Source: a bacterium
Lineage (GTDB): Bacteria; Arandabacterota; Arandabacteria; Arandabacterales; Arandabacteraceae
Length of the DNA stretch: 64,000 nt
Reading direction: 5' to 3'
Assembly (NCBI GenBank): GCA_029933125.1
Contig: JAOZOU010000007.1
Span: 79,007-143,006 of the forward strand
Below, piece after piece: positions 1 to 9,329 of this stretch. Each line of letters opens with the position of its first letter. Position 1 is the first letter of the stretch. A model generated the notes under the pieces. It made no database searches, was not told the origin of the DNA, and saw nothing but the letters and a program-made list of their open reading frames with translations. The position numbers and the translations under genes were made by a program.

Positions 1-426
1 ATATGAATAGAGAGTCAATATGAATTCCGAATAGATGACGGTTACCTCTGTAGAATGATATCCTTCCGTGTCCCCACCCTTGGCCAAAGCTCTTCCCTGC
101 GGATACCCTGTTTCTCCCTCAATTTGGAATCTCCAGGCCTAAAGGTACTCCCCCGAGCCCTGGTTGGTTGCCGTGGGGGTAGTGTTATGGTAGAATTGGG
201 CTAGAGGACGAATGGGTTGGGTGGTCAAGATAATACAAGATTTGAGGATCTCCCAGGCCCTTCGCAAACTGAGGATGCGCTCCTGGGCACTTGAAAGTGG
301 TAAGCACGGACGATGAAAACCACAAGGAAAATCAGAATGAACGCCAGGATGCTTTCAATATGTAGCCTTTTGATGCTCTACGGCTTATCCAAGAAGCTCA
401 TGGCTTTAGCACGAGGAGAAGGATTC
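1..426. other. Leading non-coding stretch
   Basis: No convincing gene, RNA or repeat is seen before the first coding region. An open frame extends upstream of the chosen start of the GH57 gene as far as an ATG at 313, but that part has no good ribosome-binding site and its translation does not look like a signal peptide. The stretch probably holds the leader of the GH57 gene. Confidence 0.4.
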
Positions 427-3312
427 TTGGCAATAAGGGATAAGAAGGAGATGAGTGCGGTCAGGTTCAAATCAAGATGCCGACCCATAATTGCTTCACC
501 CCCGCTCATATTGGTTTCGGGTTTTCTCTTATCTCTCGTTGCCCTGGCATCTCCCAGCTTGGCAGCACCAGTCCATACAACATATCTCTGGCACATGCAT
601 CAGCCAATCTACTGGCCTGACCGAAGTACATGGTACCCATCAAGATATGAAACTGCCTACGAAACCATAACTCTCGGGCATTCCCAAAGTGACGTTTACA
701 GCATCTTCGATAAAGACGATCGTGTCCATGACTATCAAGACTATCCTCACGACGCTATAGCCTCGGTGCTCGATATACCTGATGCTGGGGCACAGATAAG
801 CTTCGCTGCAGCCTTGATCGAGAATGTCAAGAATCTCGCTGACAATGGCTGGAACGGAGGACGCTATGCTCCTGATTGGTATAGCGATTATCGTGCGGCC
901 CGCTCGTGGACGACATCCGGTGGCCACTCACGCATGCCGCAGCTCCTCGTTGCCGCACACCATCCCATCGCACCTCTTATGGATCCCAAAGCCCTTGAGC
1001 GTGAGATCGAAGTTGCTAAAGTTGCCTACCAGGTTGCTTGGGGTGATACCAATTTCTCGAAAGGCTACTTCCCGGCCGAGACCTGTTTCTCGGAGCGCAT
1101 GATCCCTGTGCTCGTTCGTCAGGGCATTGAATGGGTTATCGTTGCAGACATTCACCTCTCAAGAGCCTGCGCTGATTATCCCTACCTTGCACAGGAAGAT
1201 AACTGCGACCCACCCAATCGGGCCGATCAACTTAATCCAGCCCAAGGCTACTATGAGGCGATTTCCATAAGCCGTGGTGTAACGGTGAAGACACCTCCAC
1301 CATTCGGCTTTCGTCCTCACTATGCTCGCTATGTTGACCCTGAGACGGGAACAGCATATTCCATGATCGTTGTCCCAGCAGCCAATGCCATGAGCTGGAA
1401 TGAAGGCTATGCCATGTATGGCACGAGCGAGATTGATGCTATCGCCCCCTACAATGACCCTACTCACCCAATGCTTATTGTCTTTGCACACGATGGCGAC
1501 AATGCCTGGTCTGGGGGTTACTCCTATTACAATGAGAATGTTACCAACTTTTGCCATGAGGCTGTTTCAAAGGGATATGAACCCACTACAATTGCTGAGT
1601 ATCTCGCCGATCACCCTGTGAGCACGGACGATGTTGTTCACGTTGAAGATGGCGGCTGGGTGAACGCTGACAGTGACTTTGGCTCACCTCAATTCATCAA
1701 TTGGAATTGGCCCCTGGTTGATGCAAATGGCAATTTTGACATCCCCGGTGGCTGGGCTCTGGATGAGCGCAATTGGGCTGTGCTTACAGCTGCACAGAAT
1801 CGGGTCGAGACAGCTGAAGCCATCATGGGGACACAACCCGATCCCGCAAGGATTTTCGATCCAACGACAGGTGCAAACAATGTTGAGAAAGCGTGGCATC
1901 ATCTGCTTTCAGGCTATGAGAGTGGCTACATGTACTATGGGGCCTCGCTCGATATGGAGGTGAAGCCAACTCTGGCTGCAAATGCAGCAGTTCTCTATGC
2001 AGATGCCGTGATTGAGGGTGGGACAGATCTTGTTGCGCCTACCATATGGCTTCCGCAGCGGCTTCCGTGGAATCCTGGTGGATATGGTGGGGGCTCACTG
2101 TGGGGTTATCCTGGTGGCGATGGTGAGCCCATGCCGAGCGATTTCTGGATATGGACATTTGTCTATGATGTCTCAGGGATTGCTCGTGTGGACCTGAATT
2201 ACAGGATAGATGCAGATGGGGTAAATTCCATGGCAAGCGATGACAATGAGACCTACGCCGGTGGACCTGAGGTTGGACCATGGCAGACATTGGCAATGAC
2301 ACGCAGGGATTTCCCCGAAGGAAACTACTTCAATGACCCCGAGATCGATTTCTTTGTTCTACCCCAATACATTGCGGATGAATACTACGTTCACGTTACG
2401 GGACTCTCAGAGGTTCTCATTGATTACTATGTAGAAGCTGAGGATTCGCTCGGCAACGTCAAACGCAGCCCCATTCAGCATGTCTGGATAGGAACATCGA
2501 GCGGAAGCCAGGGACATGTAATCGATGGCGCTCTTGACTCATCTGCCATCCATCTTGCGTCTGGTGATGGCTTTGATCTCTATGCGGACTGGGACGGAAC
2601 ATATCTTTATGTTGCAACCCAGGGTGTTGGACAGACGTCAAGCTGGGATCACTTCATCCTTATAGGTAGTGATCTTTCAAGTCCAGTCTCGGCACCTTGG
2701 GCAAAAAGTGGCAATGTTGCTGACAGGATACTCTATCTGGCAAACGAGAATGACAATAACTGGTGTGGATGGTTTGATGAATTTGAGAGTGTCTTGACTT
2801 CAGATGTCGAATGTGCGTCGGGTGAGTATCTTGAAGGAACAATAAAGCTGAGTGCCTATCTCGGAGAGCCTTTGCCTGATGAAATCTATCTCGCTATTGG
2901 AGCTTATGAAACACCTGATGGGGAGTCGCTTATGGCGCAGGCGCCACCCGGTGATGGTGATGGCGACATTGAAAGCAATGAATATACAGGTTTTGCACTG
3001 ACGGCAAGTGGCATTGAAACAGATGATGTCCAGATGGGGCAATTTGAGATCTCAATTGAACCCAATCCAATGATCAAGCATGCAGGCATTAAGGTGGACG
3101 TGCTCACAGAATCTTTTGCTACTGTCGCAATCTACGATGCAAGAGGCTCATTGGTAAGGAGGGTTTACAGAGGCGAGATAAACCGCGGTGGCAGGATTAT
3201 TACCTGGGATGGCAAGGACGCAAGTGGCGCACTTGTTCCAGCGGGCATCTACTTCGTTCGGGTTGCCGGTAAGGACGTTACTAAGACCCAAAAGATCGTA
3301 GTCCTTCGCTGA
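427..3312 (+). CDS. Secreted glycoside hydrolase family 57-like protein with FlgD-like C-terminal domain
   Basis: Probable exported alpha-glucan-active enzyme (amylase or branching-type GH57 fold). An N-terminal signal sequence (hydrophobic run ending near LVALASPSLA) is followed by the GH57 hallmark HMHQP about 56 residues in. A PAE motif near residue 217 sits where the family nucleophile Glu lies, and HDGDNAW near 355-361 matches the conserved Asp motif. A middle beta-rich region follows (starch-binding/DOMON-like, not identified), and the last ~80 residues form a FlgD/T9SS-like Ig domain (VAIYDARG, WDGKDASG, PAGIYFVRV). I chose the TTG at 427 because AGGAG lies 8 nt upstream. ATG 451 (purine-rich sequence directly abutting it) and ATG 313 (no clear SD) are alternatives. 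Substrate is not determinable. The C-terminal domain suggests export to the cell surface or medium. Confidence 0.8.
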   Translation: MAIRDKKEMSAVRFKSRCRPIIASPPLILVSGFLLSLVALASPSLAAPVHTTYLWHMHQPIYWPDRSTWYPSRYETAYETITLGHSQSDVYSIFDKDDRVHDYQDYPHDAIASVLDIPDAGAQISFAAALIENVKNLADNGWNGGRYAPDWYSDYRAARSWTTSGGHSRMPQLLVAAHHPIAPLMDPKALEREIEVAKVAYQVAWGDTNFSKGYFPAETCFSERMIPVLVRQGIEWVIVADIHLSRACADYPYLAQEDNCDPPNRADQLNPAQGYYEAISISRGVTVKTPPPFGFRPHYARYVDPETGTAYSMIVVPAANAMSWNEGYAMYGTSEIDAIAPYNDPTHPMLIVFAHDGDNAWSGGYSYYNENVTNFCHEAVSKGYEPTTIAEYLADHPVSTDDVVHVEDGGWVNADSDFGSPQFINWNWPLVDANGNFDIPGGWALDERNWAVLTAAQNRVETAEAIMGTQPDPARIFDPTTGANNVEKAWHHLLSGYESGYMYYGASLDMEVKPTLAANAAVLYADAVIEGGTDLVAPTIWLPQRLPWNPGGYGGGSLWGYPGGDGEPMPSDFWIWTFVYDVSGIARVDLNYRIDADGVNSMASDDNETYAGGPEVGPWQTLAMTRRDFPEGNYFNDPEIDFFVLPQYIADEYYVHVTGLSEVLIDYYVEAEDSLGNVKRSPIQHVWIGTSSGSQGHVIDGALDSSAIHLASGDGFDLYADWDGTYLYVATQGVGQTSSWDHFILIGSDLSSPVSAPWAKSGNVADRILYLANENDNNWCGWFDEFESVLTSDVECASGEYLEGTIKLSAYLGEPLPDEIYLAIGAYETPDGESLMAQAPPGDGDGDIESNEYTGFALTASGIETDDVQMGQFEISIEPNPMIKHAGIKVDVLTESFATVAIYDARGSLVRRVYRGEINRGGRIITWDGKDASGALVPAGIYFVRVAGKDVTKTQKIVVLR

Positions 3313-3395
3313 TATTCACCGTTGCTAAATTCCAGCAAGCGCAGATAGGCACCATAAACCAAAGGTGATTAAGTACTAGCGGAAAGGAGGGGCAG

Positions 3396-4856
3396 CTAGC
3401 TAGCGGTTTGCCTCATAGTTGCCTGAATCGAACCCCAGTAGCAGCCGTTGTCAGCCTGAAGGTAATCGCTTGTATAGGCATAAGCCCTTGCACGACAACC
3501 GCCACAGAAATCGCGATATTCGCAGAGTCCGCAGTAGGGATCAAGCAGATCCCGGTCCCTCAGCTCCCACAGAAGTTGTGACTTACACCATATATCACGG
3601 AAGGCATCCTTTCGGAGATTACCGACAGGAATTGGCATAAAAACACATGGAGTAACTATTCCATTGGGCTGAAAAGCAGAATAGCATCTGCCAGCACCAC
3701 ATCCACCAATATAACGTGCAAAGCTCTTGGCTCCAGGCCCAATGCCATAGCCAGCATGTCCAGCAGCAAAGACGCCGTCCTCACTCGAGTTGGCAGCGCA
3801 GTATCTACCAAGCTGAGGGGCAGTTGACATGATCACAAGGTTATCTTGCGAAAGATGTCCCCACAGAGTTGCAAGCATGTCCTCTCTTTGCTCAGGAGTA
3901 ATGTCGAGAGCCTTATCATCCCTTCCCCTGCCTGTTGGTATGAAGTTGAAAGCATTGAACCTCGTGCAACCAACATCTGAAGTGAATCTGATGAGATCCT
4001 CAAGCTCATCGAAATTGAGCTTGGTGATGGTTGAGGCTATTCCAATTTCCACACCTTCTATGCCCACAGAAGCTTTTATGCCATCGACAATCCGATGCCA
4101 GCATTGTCTTCCTCTAAAGGCATCATGCTTATCGGGATCCACACTATCAAGACTTACCTCGATGTACTCGACTCCGGCATCGCGAAGGCGCTTTGTCATA
4201 TCGTGGCCAAGAAGAGTTCCATTGGTAGCGATTGTTATAAACATTCCATGCTCACGTGCACGAGTGATGACTTGCCAGATGTCGGGGCAAACAAGGGGCT
4301 CGCCGCCTGAAAGTGCAAGGATGGCAACGTCCATTTCACCAAGCTCGTCAACTATGCGAAGCTTCTCATCAAGTGTGAGCTCATCATCTCTCTTGCGTCC
4401 AGCGTTCTGGTAGCAATGGCGGCATTTGAGATTACAGGCTTGAGTTATGTTCCAGACAACCATAAGAGGAGCGCAGAAAACCTGAGGGCGGCGCAATCCA
4501 ACCTTTCCAATACTGTATGTGGTGTTGATGATGGCTCTCAAGGTTGGTGGATCACCAAAGACTTTCTCCCTAAGAAGCTCCTTATCAGCTCTGGCTTGGC
4601 GTCTTATGATCTCAACGAAGGCATGGGGAATGAGATAGCGCAGACGATTGCCTATACCATTTTTTTGAGAGCCGTAGTTTAGCAAAGCCTCTTCAAGAAA
4701 TGTTCTACCTCCTTTTTCAACAGATGTCATCCATCTAAAGATCGCTCTCACGAGGCGATTGGAAAGCACCTTCTCGAGCTTGTAAGGATCAGGGAAATAG
4801 GCGCATGGGATACGATTATCTTGAAGATTGCCGGAGTGCTCAGGATCAGAAGCCAT
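3396..4856 (-). CDS. Radical SAM/SPASM domain protein
   Basis: A 486-residue iron-sulfur enzyme. The radical SAM cluster motif CNLKCRHC (Cys 141, 145, 148) lies in a typical NITQAC context, followed by the LSGGEP glycine-rich SAM-binding motif. The C-terminal part has a SPASM-type set of cysteines (CGAGRC, TPCVF, CGLCEYRDFCGGCRA) expected to hold auxiliary 4Fe-4S clusters. Such proteins include PqqE, NirJ/AhbD-type haem enzymes and peptide-maturing enzymes. No precursor peptide gene is visible next to it, so the substrate is unknown. A ~130-residue N-terminal extension precedes the radical SAM domain. It is transcribed divergently from the outer-membrane receptor gene across a ~200-bp spacer that carries a palindrome. 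Confidence 0.85.
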   Translation of the reverse strand: MASDPEHSGNLQDNRIPCAYFPDPYKLEKVLSNRLVRAIFRWMTSVEKGGRTFLEEALLNYGSQKNGIGNRLRYLIPHAFVEIIRRQARADKELLREKVFGDPPTLRAIINTTYSIGKVGLRRPQVFCAPLMVVWNITQACNLKCRHCYQNAGRKRDDELTLDEKLRIVDELGEMDVAILALSGGEPLVCPDIWQVITRAREHGMFITIATNGTLLGHDMTKRLRDAGVEYIEVSLDSVDPDKHDAFRGRQCWHRIVDGIKASVGIEGVEIGIASTITKLNFDELEDLIRFTSDVGCTRFNAFNFIPTGRGRDDKALDITPEQREDMLATLWGHLSQDNLVIMSTAPQLGRYCAANSSEDGVFAAGHAGYGIGPGAKSFARYIGGCGAGRCYSAFQPNGIVTPCVFMPIPVGNLRKDAFRDIWCKSQLLWELRDRDLLDPYCGLCEYRDFCGGCRARAYAYTSDYLQADNGCYWGSIQATMRQTAS

Positions 4857-4924
4857 GATTCTAACCCTCCGGTAGGATTAACATTAGCAAAATAAGCTAC
4901 ATGGGTTGATTGTGTCAAGCCAAA

Positions 4925-4950
4925 CATCGCAAGTATTGGTTCTTGCGATG
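4925..4950. promoter_or_regulatory. Perfect 9-bp inverted repeat in a divergent intergenic region
   Basis: CATCGCAAG and CTTGCGATG form a perfect 9-bp inverted repeat separated by 8 nt, in the spacer between the divergent radical SAM and outer-membrane receptor genes. It could be an operator bound by a dimeric regulator or an RNA hairpin in the receptor leader. There is no T-run after it, so a terminator is unlikely. Function is inferred only from position. Confidence 0.4.
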
Positions 4951-5061
4951 GTATTATGATGGCAATCTCGAGAGCATTTGGGTTATACTAACGGGAACGA
5001 ATACACGCGGGGAGTGTATAACAAAGCAGGTGCGCCCTTTTATTGCTTAGAAGGAGGACAC

Positions 5062-7491
5062 ATGAAAACCGCGTTCATCGTTGCTTTCGCTCTTCTTGGA
5101 TTGGCTGCATCGCTTGGAGCTCAACCCCCAATGGGTGGAATGAATGTGCAGGTGAGTATATCTGGTACGGTCGTGGATTCAGTCTCGAGTGAACCTCTTA
5201 AGTTTGCCAATGTAATGCTTTATGATTTCAGAGATAGCCTGATAACGGGAACAATAACTAATGACATGGGGCGCTTCACACTTAAGAATTTGCGACCGGG
5301 AATCTACAAAGTGAGTGTTAAGTTCATGGGATTCCATAAGAAGACCATTGAAAGAGTAAGGGTTGGTCCGAGGCAGCCAGAAGTTGATCTCGGTGTTATA
5401 GCATTGAGACCCGCTGTTCTCAGCGTTGGTGAGGTGGAGGTAACAGCTGAGCGACCTGAGATAACCTATAAGATTGACCGTAAGGTCATAAATGTAAGCA
5501 AGCAATACACGCGGACATCAGGCACCGCTGTTGATATCCTTGAGAATGTGCCGTCAGTTACAGTTGATGTTGATGGCAATGTAAGTCTTCGGGGAAGTGG
5601 CAGCTTCACTGTGCTCATCGATGGCCGACCAACGCCACTTCAGGCAAACGAAGCTCTTCAGCAAATCCCCGCAACTACAATTGAGAGCATTGAGATAATA
5701 ACCAATCCTTCGGCGAAATACGACCCCGATGGCATCGCGGGGATCATCAACATAATTCTCAAGAAGGGTAAGCTCAGAGGTATGAGTGGAATTTTCAATT
5801 TGAATGGAGGGCTGGACTATAAGTATGGCGGTGATTTCCTATTAAGCAAAAAGGGTGATGGTATCACCTACACTTTTGGGGCTGACTTCAACAATCGTGA
5901 ATTCCCTGGGAACATGGAATCTGAGAGTCAAACCGGCTGCCCTGGCTGTGCTGACCTCATCAAGTCAAAGGGAGCAATGCGCTGGCAGTGGCGGCCCTAT
6001 GGGATTCATGGGGAGGTCGATTGGAGGGCTGATGAATCCAACAGCATCACTGCTGGACTGCGGTGGGGCGGGCGTCGAATGGAAAGAAGTTCCAATGTTA
6101 CCTTCCATGAATATGACATAATGGGAAATCCTCCTTATGAATACTTCAGCCGCGGAGGCTGGAAGCGCTCAGGGGACTTCTACATGGGTAGTTTCACTTA
6201 CAATCATAAGTTTGCACGCAAAGGTCACGAGCTCACGGCTGAGGCAACTATGAGTCGGAGCGAAGGTGACGAGGTATCGAAGACCGAGACATTTGAACTC
6301 GATGGTACACAGAAGTCAGGGCAGCGTGAGACAGAAACCGGCCCATGGCGGCGGATTCGAGCAAAGGCTGACTATGTGCTTCCACTTGATGAGAAATCTA
6401 AAATCGAAGCTGGTTACCAGGCGCGCCTCGATGCCTCTAAGACCCAAACCAAGACTTATGAGTACGATACCTCAAGCGGTGAGTATGAGTATAGGCAAGA
6501 TTTTAGCCACAAGACTGAGTACGATCGTGACATCCAATCCATCTATGCAATGTTCTCATCGAATCCTGGCAAGTTTGGTTATCAGATTGGCTTGCGAGGT
6601 GAGTACACTTATCGCTCAATGCACCTTATCGACACCGATGAAAACTTTAAGATCGATAGAATAGATCTCTTTCCCACGCTCCATGTTTCATACCAGCATT
6701 CAGCTGGAACGCAATTTATGGCAAGCTATAGCCGGAGAATAAGGCGTCCACGCAACTGGCATCTTGAGCCATTTCTAACGTGGTTTGATGCAAACAATGT
6801 GCGCAAAGGTAACCCAGATCTCAAACCAGAGTACACTGACTCCTACGAAGCGGGTTTTCAGCAGAACTCCGGGCGCAGGATGCTTTCACTGGAGGCTTAT
6901 TATAAGGTAACCCATAACAAGACCGAGCGTATACAATCGGTATATGAGGATCAGATTCGCCTTCATACAATTGAAAATGTGGGGAAGGATTATGCACTCG
7001 GTGTTGAACTCATGCTAAATATCGGACTGATGGGATTCTGGAATGTGAATGTTATGGGGACTGCATATGACTACCGCATAAAGGGAAAGGTTTTGGGTGA
7101 AGATTTCTCTGACGAGAGTTTCTCCTGGAATGCACGACTCAACAACACCTTCAGGCTTGGAAAGGCGACACGTGTTCAATTCAATGCGATGTACAATAGC
7201 TCCAGGCCTTCAGCACAGGGCACGCGCAAGAGCTTCTTCCTCACAGATGCAGCGATCAAACAAGATCTTATGGGCGGGAGTCTTTCGATTTCACTTCAGG
7301 CAAGGGATCTCTTCTCAACCGGCAAGTTCGATCATACTACAGAAGGGGAAGGTTTCTACGACCACAGAACTTTCACTCGCAAGTCACCGAGTCTTACATT
7401 TACACTCTCTTATAACGTCAACAACTATAAGAAGAAACGTGAGGAGGGGCGTGAGGAAGTTCCCGAGATGATCCAGGAGGGCGAATTCTAG
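5062..7491 (+). CDS. Outer-membrane TonB-dependent receptor-like beta-barrel protein
   Basis: The ATG at 5062 is preceded by AAGGAGG, and the product (809 residues) starts with a clear signal peptide (MKTAFIVAFALLGLAASLGA). Next comes a carboxypeptidase-regulatory-like beta-sandwich (ISGTVVDSVSSEPLKFANVM to FHKKTIERV), then a plug-like domain (TSGTAVDILENVPSVTVD, GSGSFTVLIDGRP, TIESIEIITNPSAKYDPDG). The rest is a long beta-barrel region of the OMP_b-brl_3 type that includes SYSRRIRRPRNWHLEPF. The family sits in the outer membrane, and members are thought to import or bind large substrates. An open frame continues upstream to 4978 but lacks a ribosome-binding site. Substrate unknown. Divergent from the radical SAM gene, with a palindrome between them. 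Confidence 0.85.
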   Translation: MKTAFIVAFALLGLAASLGAQPPMGGMNVQVSISGTVVDSVSSEPLKFANVMLYDFRDSLITGTITNDMGRFTLKNLRPGIYKVSVKFMGFHKKTIERVRVGPRQPEVDLGVIALRPAVLSVGEVEVTAERPEITYKIDRKVINVSKQYTRTSGTAVDILENVPSVTVDVDGNVSLRGSGSFTVLIDGRPTPLQANEALQQIPATTIESIEIITNPSAKYDPDGIAGIINIILKKGKLRGMSGIFNLNGGLDYKYGGDFLLSKKGDGITYTFGADFNNREFPGNMESESQTGCPGCADLIKSKGAMRWQWRPYGIHGEVDWRADESNSITAGLRWGGRRMERSSNVTFHEYDIMGNPPYEYFSRGGWKRSGDFYMGSFTYNHKFARKGHELTAEATMSRSEGDEVSKTETFELDGTQKSGQRETETGPWRRIRAKADYVLPLDEKSKIEAGYQARLDASKTQTKTYEYDTSSGEYEYRQDFSHKTEYDRDIQSIYAMFSSNPGKFGYQIGLRGEYTYRSMHLIDTDENFKIDRIDLFPTLHVSYQHSAGTQFMASYSRRIRRPRNWHLEPFLTWFDANNVRKGNPDLKPEYTDSYEAGFQQNSGRRMLSLEAYYKVTHNKTERIQSVYEDQIRLHTIENVGKDYALGVELMLNIGLMGFWNVNVMGTAYDYRIKGKVLGEDFSDESFSWNARLNNTFRLGKATRVQFNAMYNSSRPSAQGTRKSFFLTDAAIKQDLMGGSLSISLQARDLFSTGKFDHTTEGEGFYDHRTFTRKSPSLTFTLSYNVNNYKKKREEGREEVPEMIQEGEF

Positions 7492-7642
7492 GGCTTGCCA
7501 CTCCCTGCCCTGCTGGGAAGTGTCCAGGGGCGGAGCCGCTCTTGGCGGTTTTGTCTTTCTCACGGGTTTACACAAGGCGTCTTTGCTGATAGCATGGATT
7601 CAAGCGCATGAGATGGACTTACGGTTGCACAGGTCGTGAGCA

Positions 7643-8137
7643 ATGGATGAGAAAAGATCCAAAGATGAGCAGGCCAGAGATGTCAGTTTTCTTGAAGCTT
7701 TTGAGGAACCACGGCGCTCGCGGGCTGCCACCCTTGCAATCTGGATTGTGATTGTTGCTGTGGCTTCTCTGATTATTCTCAGACAGGGCAAGTCCCGTCA
7801 CCATCCCACAATGAGTCCAGAACAAGAGCAGCGTTTCGCTGCGCGATTCGATTCACTTTGCAAAGTCTCGCTCTATCCTGTTGTCTGGCGAAGCGGGACC
7901 TTCGTCCATTCCCGGTTTGAGGGTAATTTTGAGAAGTGGACTTTGACAATTAGCTCGCGCGATTGGCAATTGCGTGATGAGGCAGCTCGCAAGGATCTTG
8001 TCGCGCTGATATGGAATGCCTATCGTGCAACCCGTGAGCAGGCTGGTGGCGATCCTGATAACGCCATGCTCGTAATCGATGATGAAAATGGTAACGTACT
8101 TGCTGAAGCCACCCCCACGAGCATCACCGTCCACTAA
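7643..8137 (+). CDS. Hypothetical single-pass membrane protein
   Basis: A 164-residue protein I do not recognise. It has a charged N-terminal cytoplasmic segment of ~35 residues, one transmembrane helix (ATLAIWIVIVAVASLIIL), and a soluble C-terminal domain of ~100 residues (ARFDSLCKVSLYPVVW onward, ending with DDENGNVLAEATPTS). The C-terminal domain is probably periplasmic by the positive-inside rule. The ribosome-binding site before ATG 7643 is weak. It lies 150 bp downstream of the receptor gene in the same direction and may be co-transcribed with it. Confidence 0.6.
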   Translation: MDEKRSKDEQARDVSFLEAFEEPRRSRAATLAIWIVIVAVASLIILRQGKSRHHPTMSPEQEQRFAARFDSLCKVSLYPVVWRSGTFVHSRFEGNFEKWTLTISSRDWQLRDEAARKDLVALIWNAYRATREQAGGDPDNAMLVIDDENGNVLAEATPTSITVH

Positions 8138-8339
8138 TCAAAGTGACAGCCAAAGATGTGGGCTTCTTCCCGCTGTGAGCCGGGCGCCTTCCTTGTGAGC
8201 AAGCATTCAAGGTCCGAGCATGCATAATGGTAGCTTCGAAACCCGGCTCGAGTCAAAACGTAGCTTTCCGTGTCATATCCCAAAGACGCACCTGTTCTTT
8301 TGGATCCGCTCCCGAATGCGTTCCATGGGGTTCACTCGG

Positions 8340-9267
8340 TTAAGGCAACTTTGGATAGCCTAAGCTTTCAAGAAGATCACCAGCTATGCACCAAGCTTCG
8401 GTGAGCCTTTCCTCGGGCTGTCGCGCTGCGGCTATGCCGACTGTGCTAGCATTTGCATCTTTAAGGCGCTTGAGGAACTTTCGACTCTCACCGACACCGA
8501 GAAAGTCAGCAATTGTGTGCGATCCCGATTGGCTCAGTTAGGACTGTCTCGTATCTTAGCTCCAAATATCTTCCTTTCCCAAGGTGTTGTCCGCACCCCC
8601 TTGCACGCAATACCATGGTCTTCCACATCCAAACGCATCTCGCATAGCGCGAGGAAGCGATAAAAGCATCCTCCTCGTGTGGCAAAACCCACCAGGGGAT
8701 AAGGTAATCTCCGTGGCGCCGCCAAATGCCAATTTCGGCGTTCTTATTGGCTGCAATTGCTTCATCGGTAAGGACTGTATCTGACAGAGCGTCAGGTATG
8801 TACGGTCAAGGGAATCCGCTGCATCCCTTCCATCACGAATTATGTGGATGAACTTCGAATTTGGAAAGTGCTTAGCGAGGGGTTCTATCGCAAAACAAAG
8901 GAAGGGCTCCTTATGGCAAAAAAGTGCTCCTTCGACCCCGCAAAACTTCAACAATCCTTTCACGCCGAAAGTATCTTCTTCGCCAGAAGGCTTGCCAGAA
9001 AATGTCACGGATCACAAGCAACAAATAGGAAAGATGCTGATTGGCTACTGCCTTGCTTCCCAAAATGTGGACTAATCTAGGTGGAAGGAGGATGCCAAGA
9101 AACTCCTCAACTTGCTCAATTCTGGCGATGGCCTTTGAAAGCAGAGTCGTCCCCGATCTTGGGTAACCCAGAATAAACACAGGCCCGTGTTCATCAAGAA
9201 GATAAGGCGAATCTTCAAGCGGTAAACCAAGATTTGTCATCATTGTCTTATCGTTGAGCTCAGGCAC
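8340..9267 (-). pseudogene. Sulfotransferase relic with three frameshifts
   Basis: Read on the minus strand, a PAPS-dependent sulfotransferase is recognisable over its full ~310-codon length but spread over two reading frames. The N-terminal part has the 5'-phosphosulfate loop GYPRSGTTLL. After a frameshift between about 8990 and 8915 the 3'-phosphate motif appears (FPNSKFIHIIRDGRDAADSL). After another near 8775 the frame reads WRRHGDYLIPWW and the typical YLELRYETVLTEP. After a third near 8520 it reads ADFLGVGESRKFLKRL to GDLLESLGYPKLP and a TAA at 8340-8342. Three separate shifts argue for a decayed gene rather than a single sequencing error. It lies beside glycosyltransferase genes, consistent with a former role in modifying surface glycans. 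Confidence 0.75.
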
Positions 9268-9329
9268 AAGAGTATAATTCCGTACCAGTTTCGTGTCCTG
9301 CTATGACTTGCGTTTCAGGAGTGTTTGAC

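Noticed and set aside
7520-7560. Weak stem followed by TTTTGTCTTT after the receptor gene
   Set aside because: The stem is only about 4 bp, too weak for a terminator.
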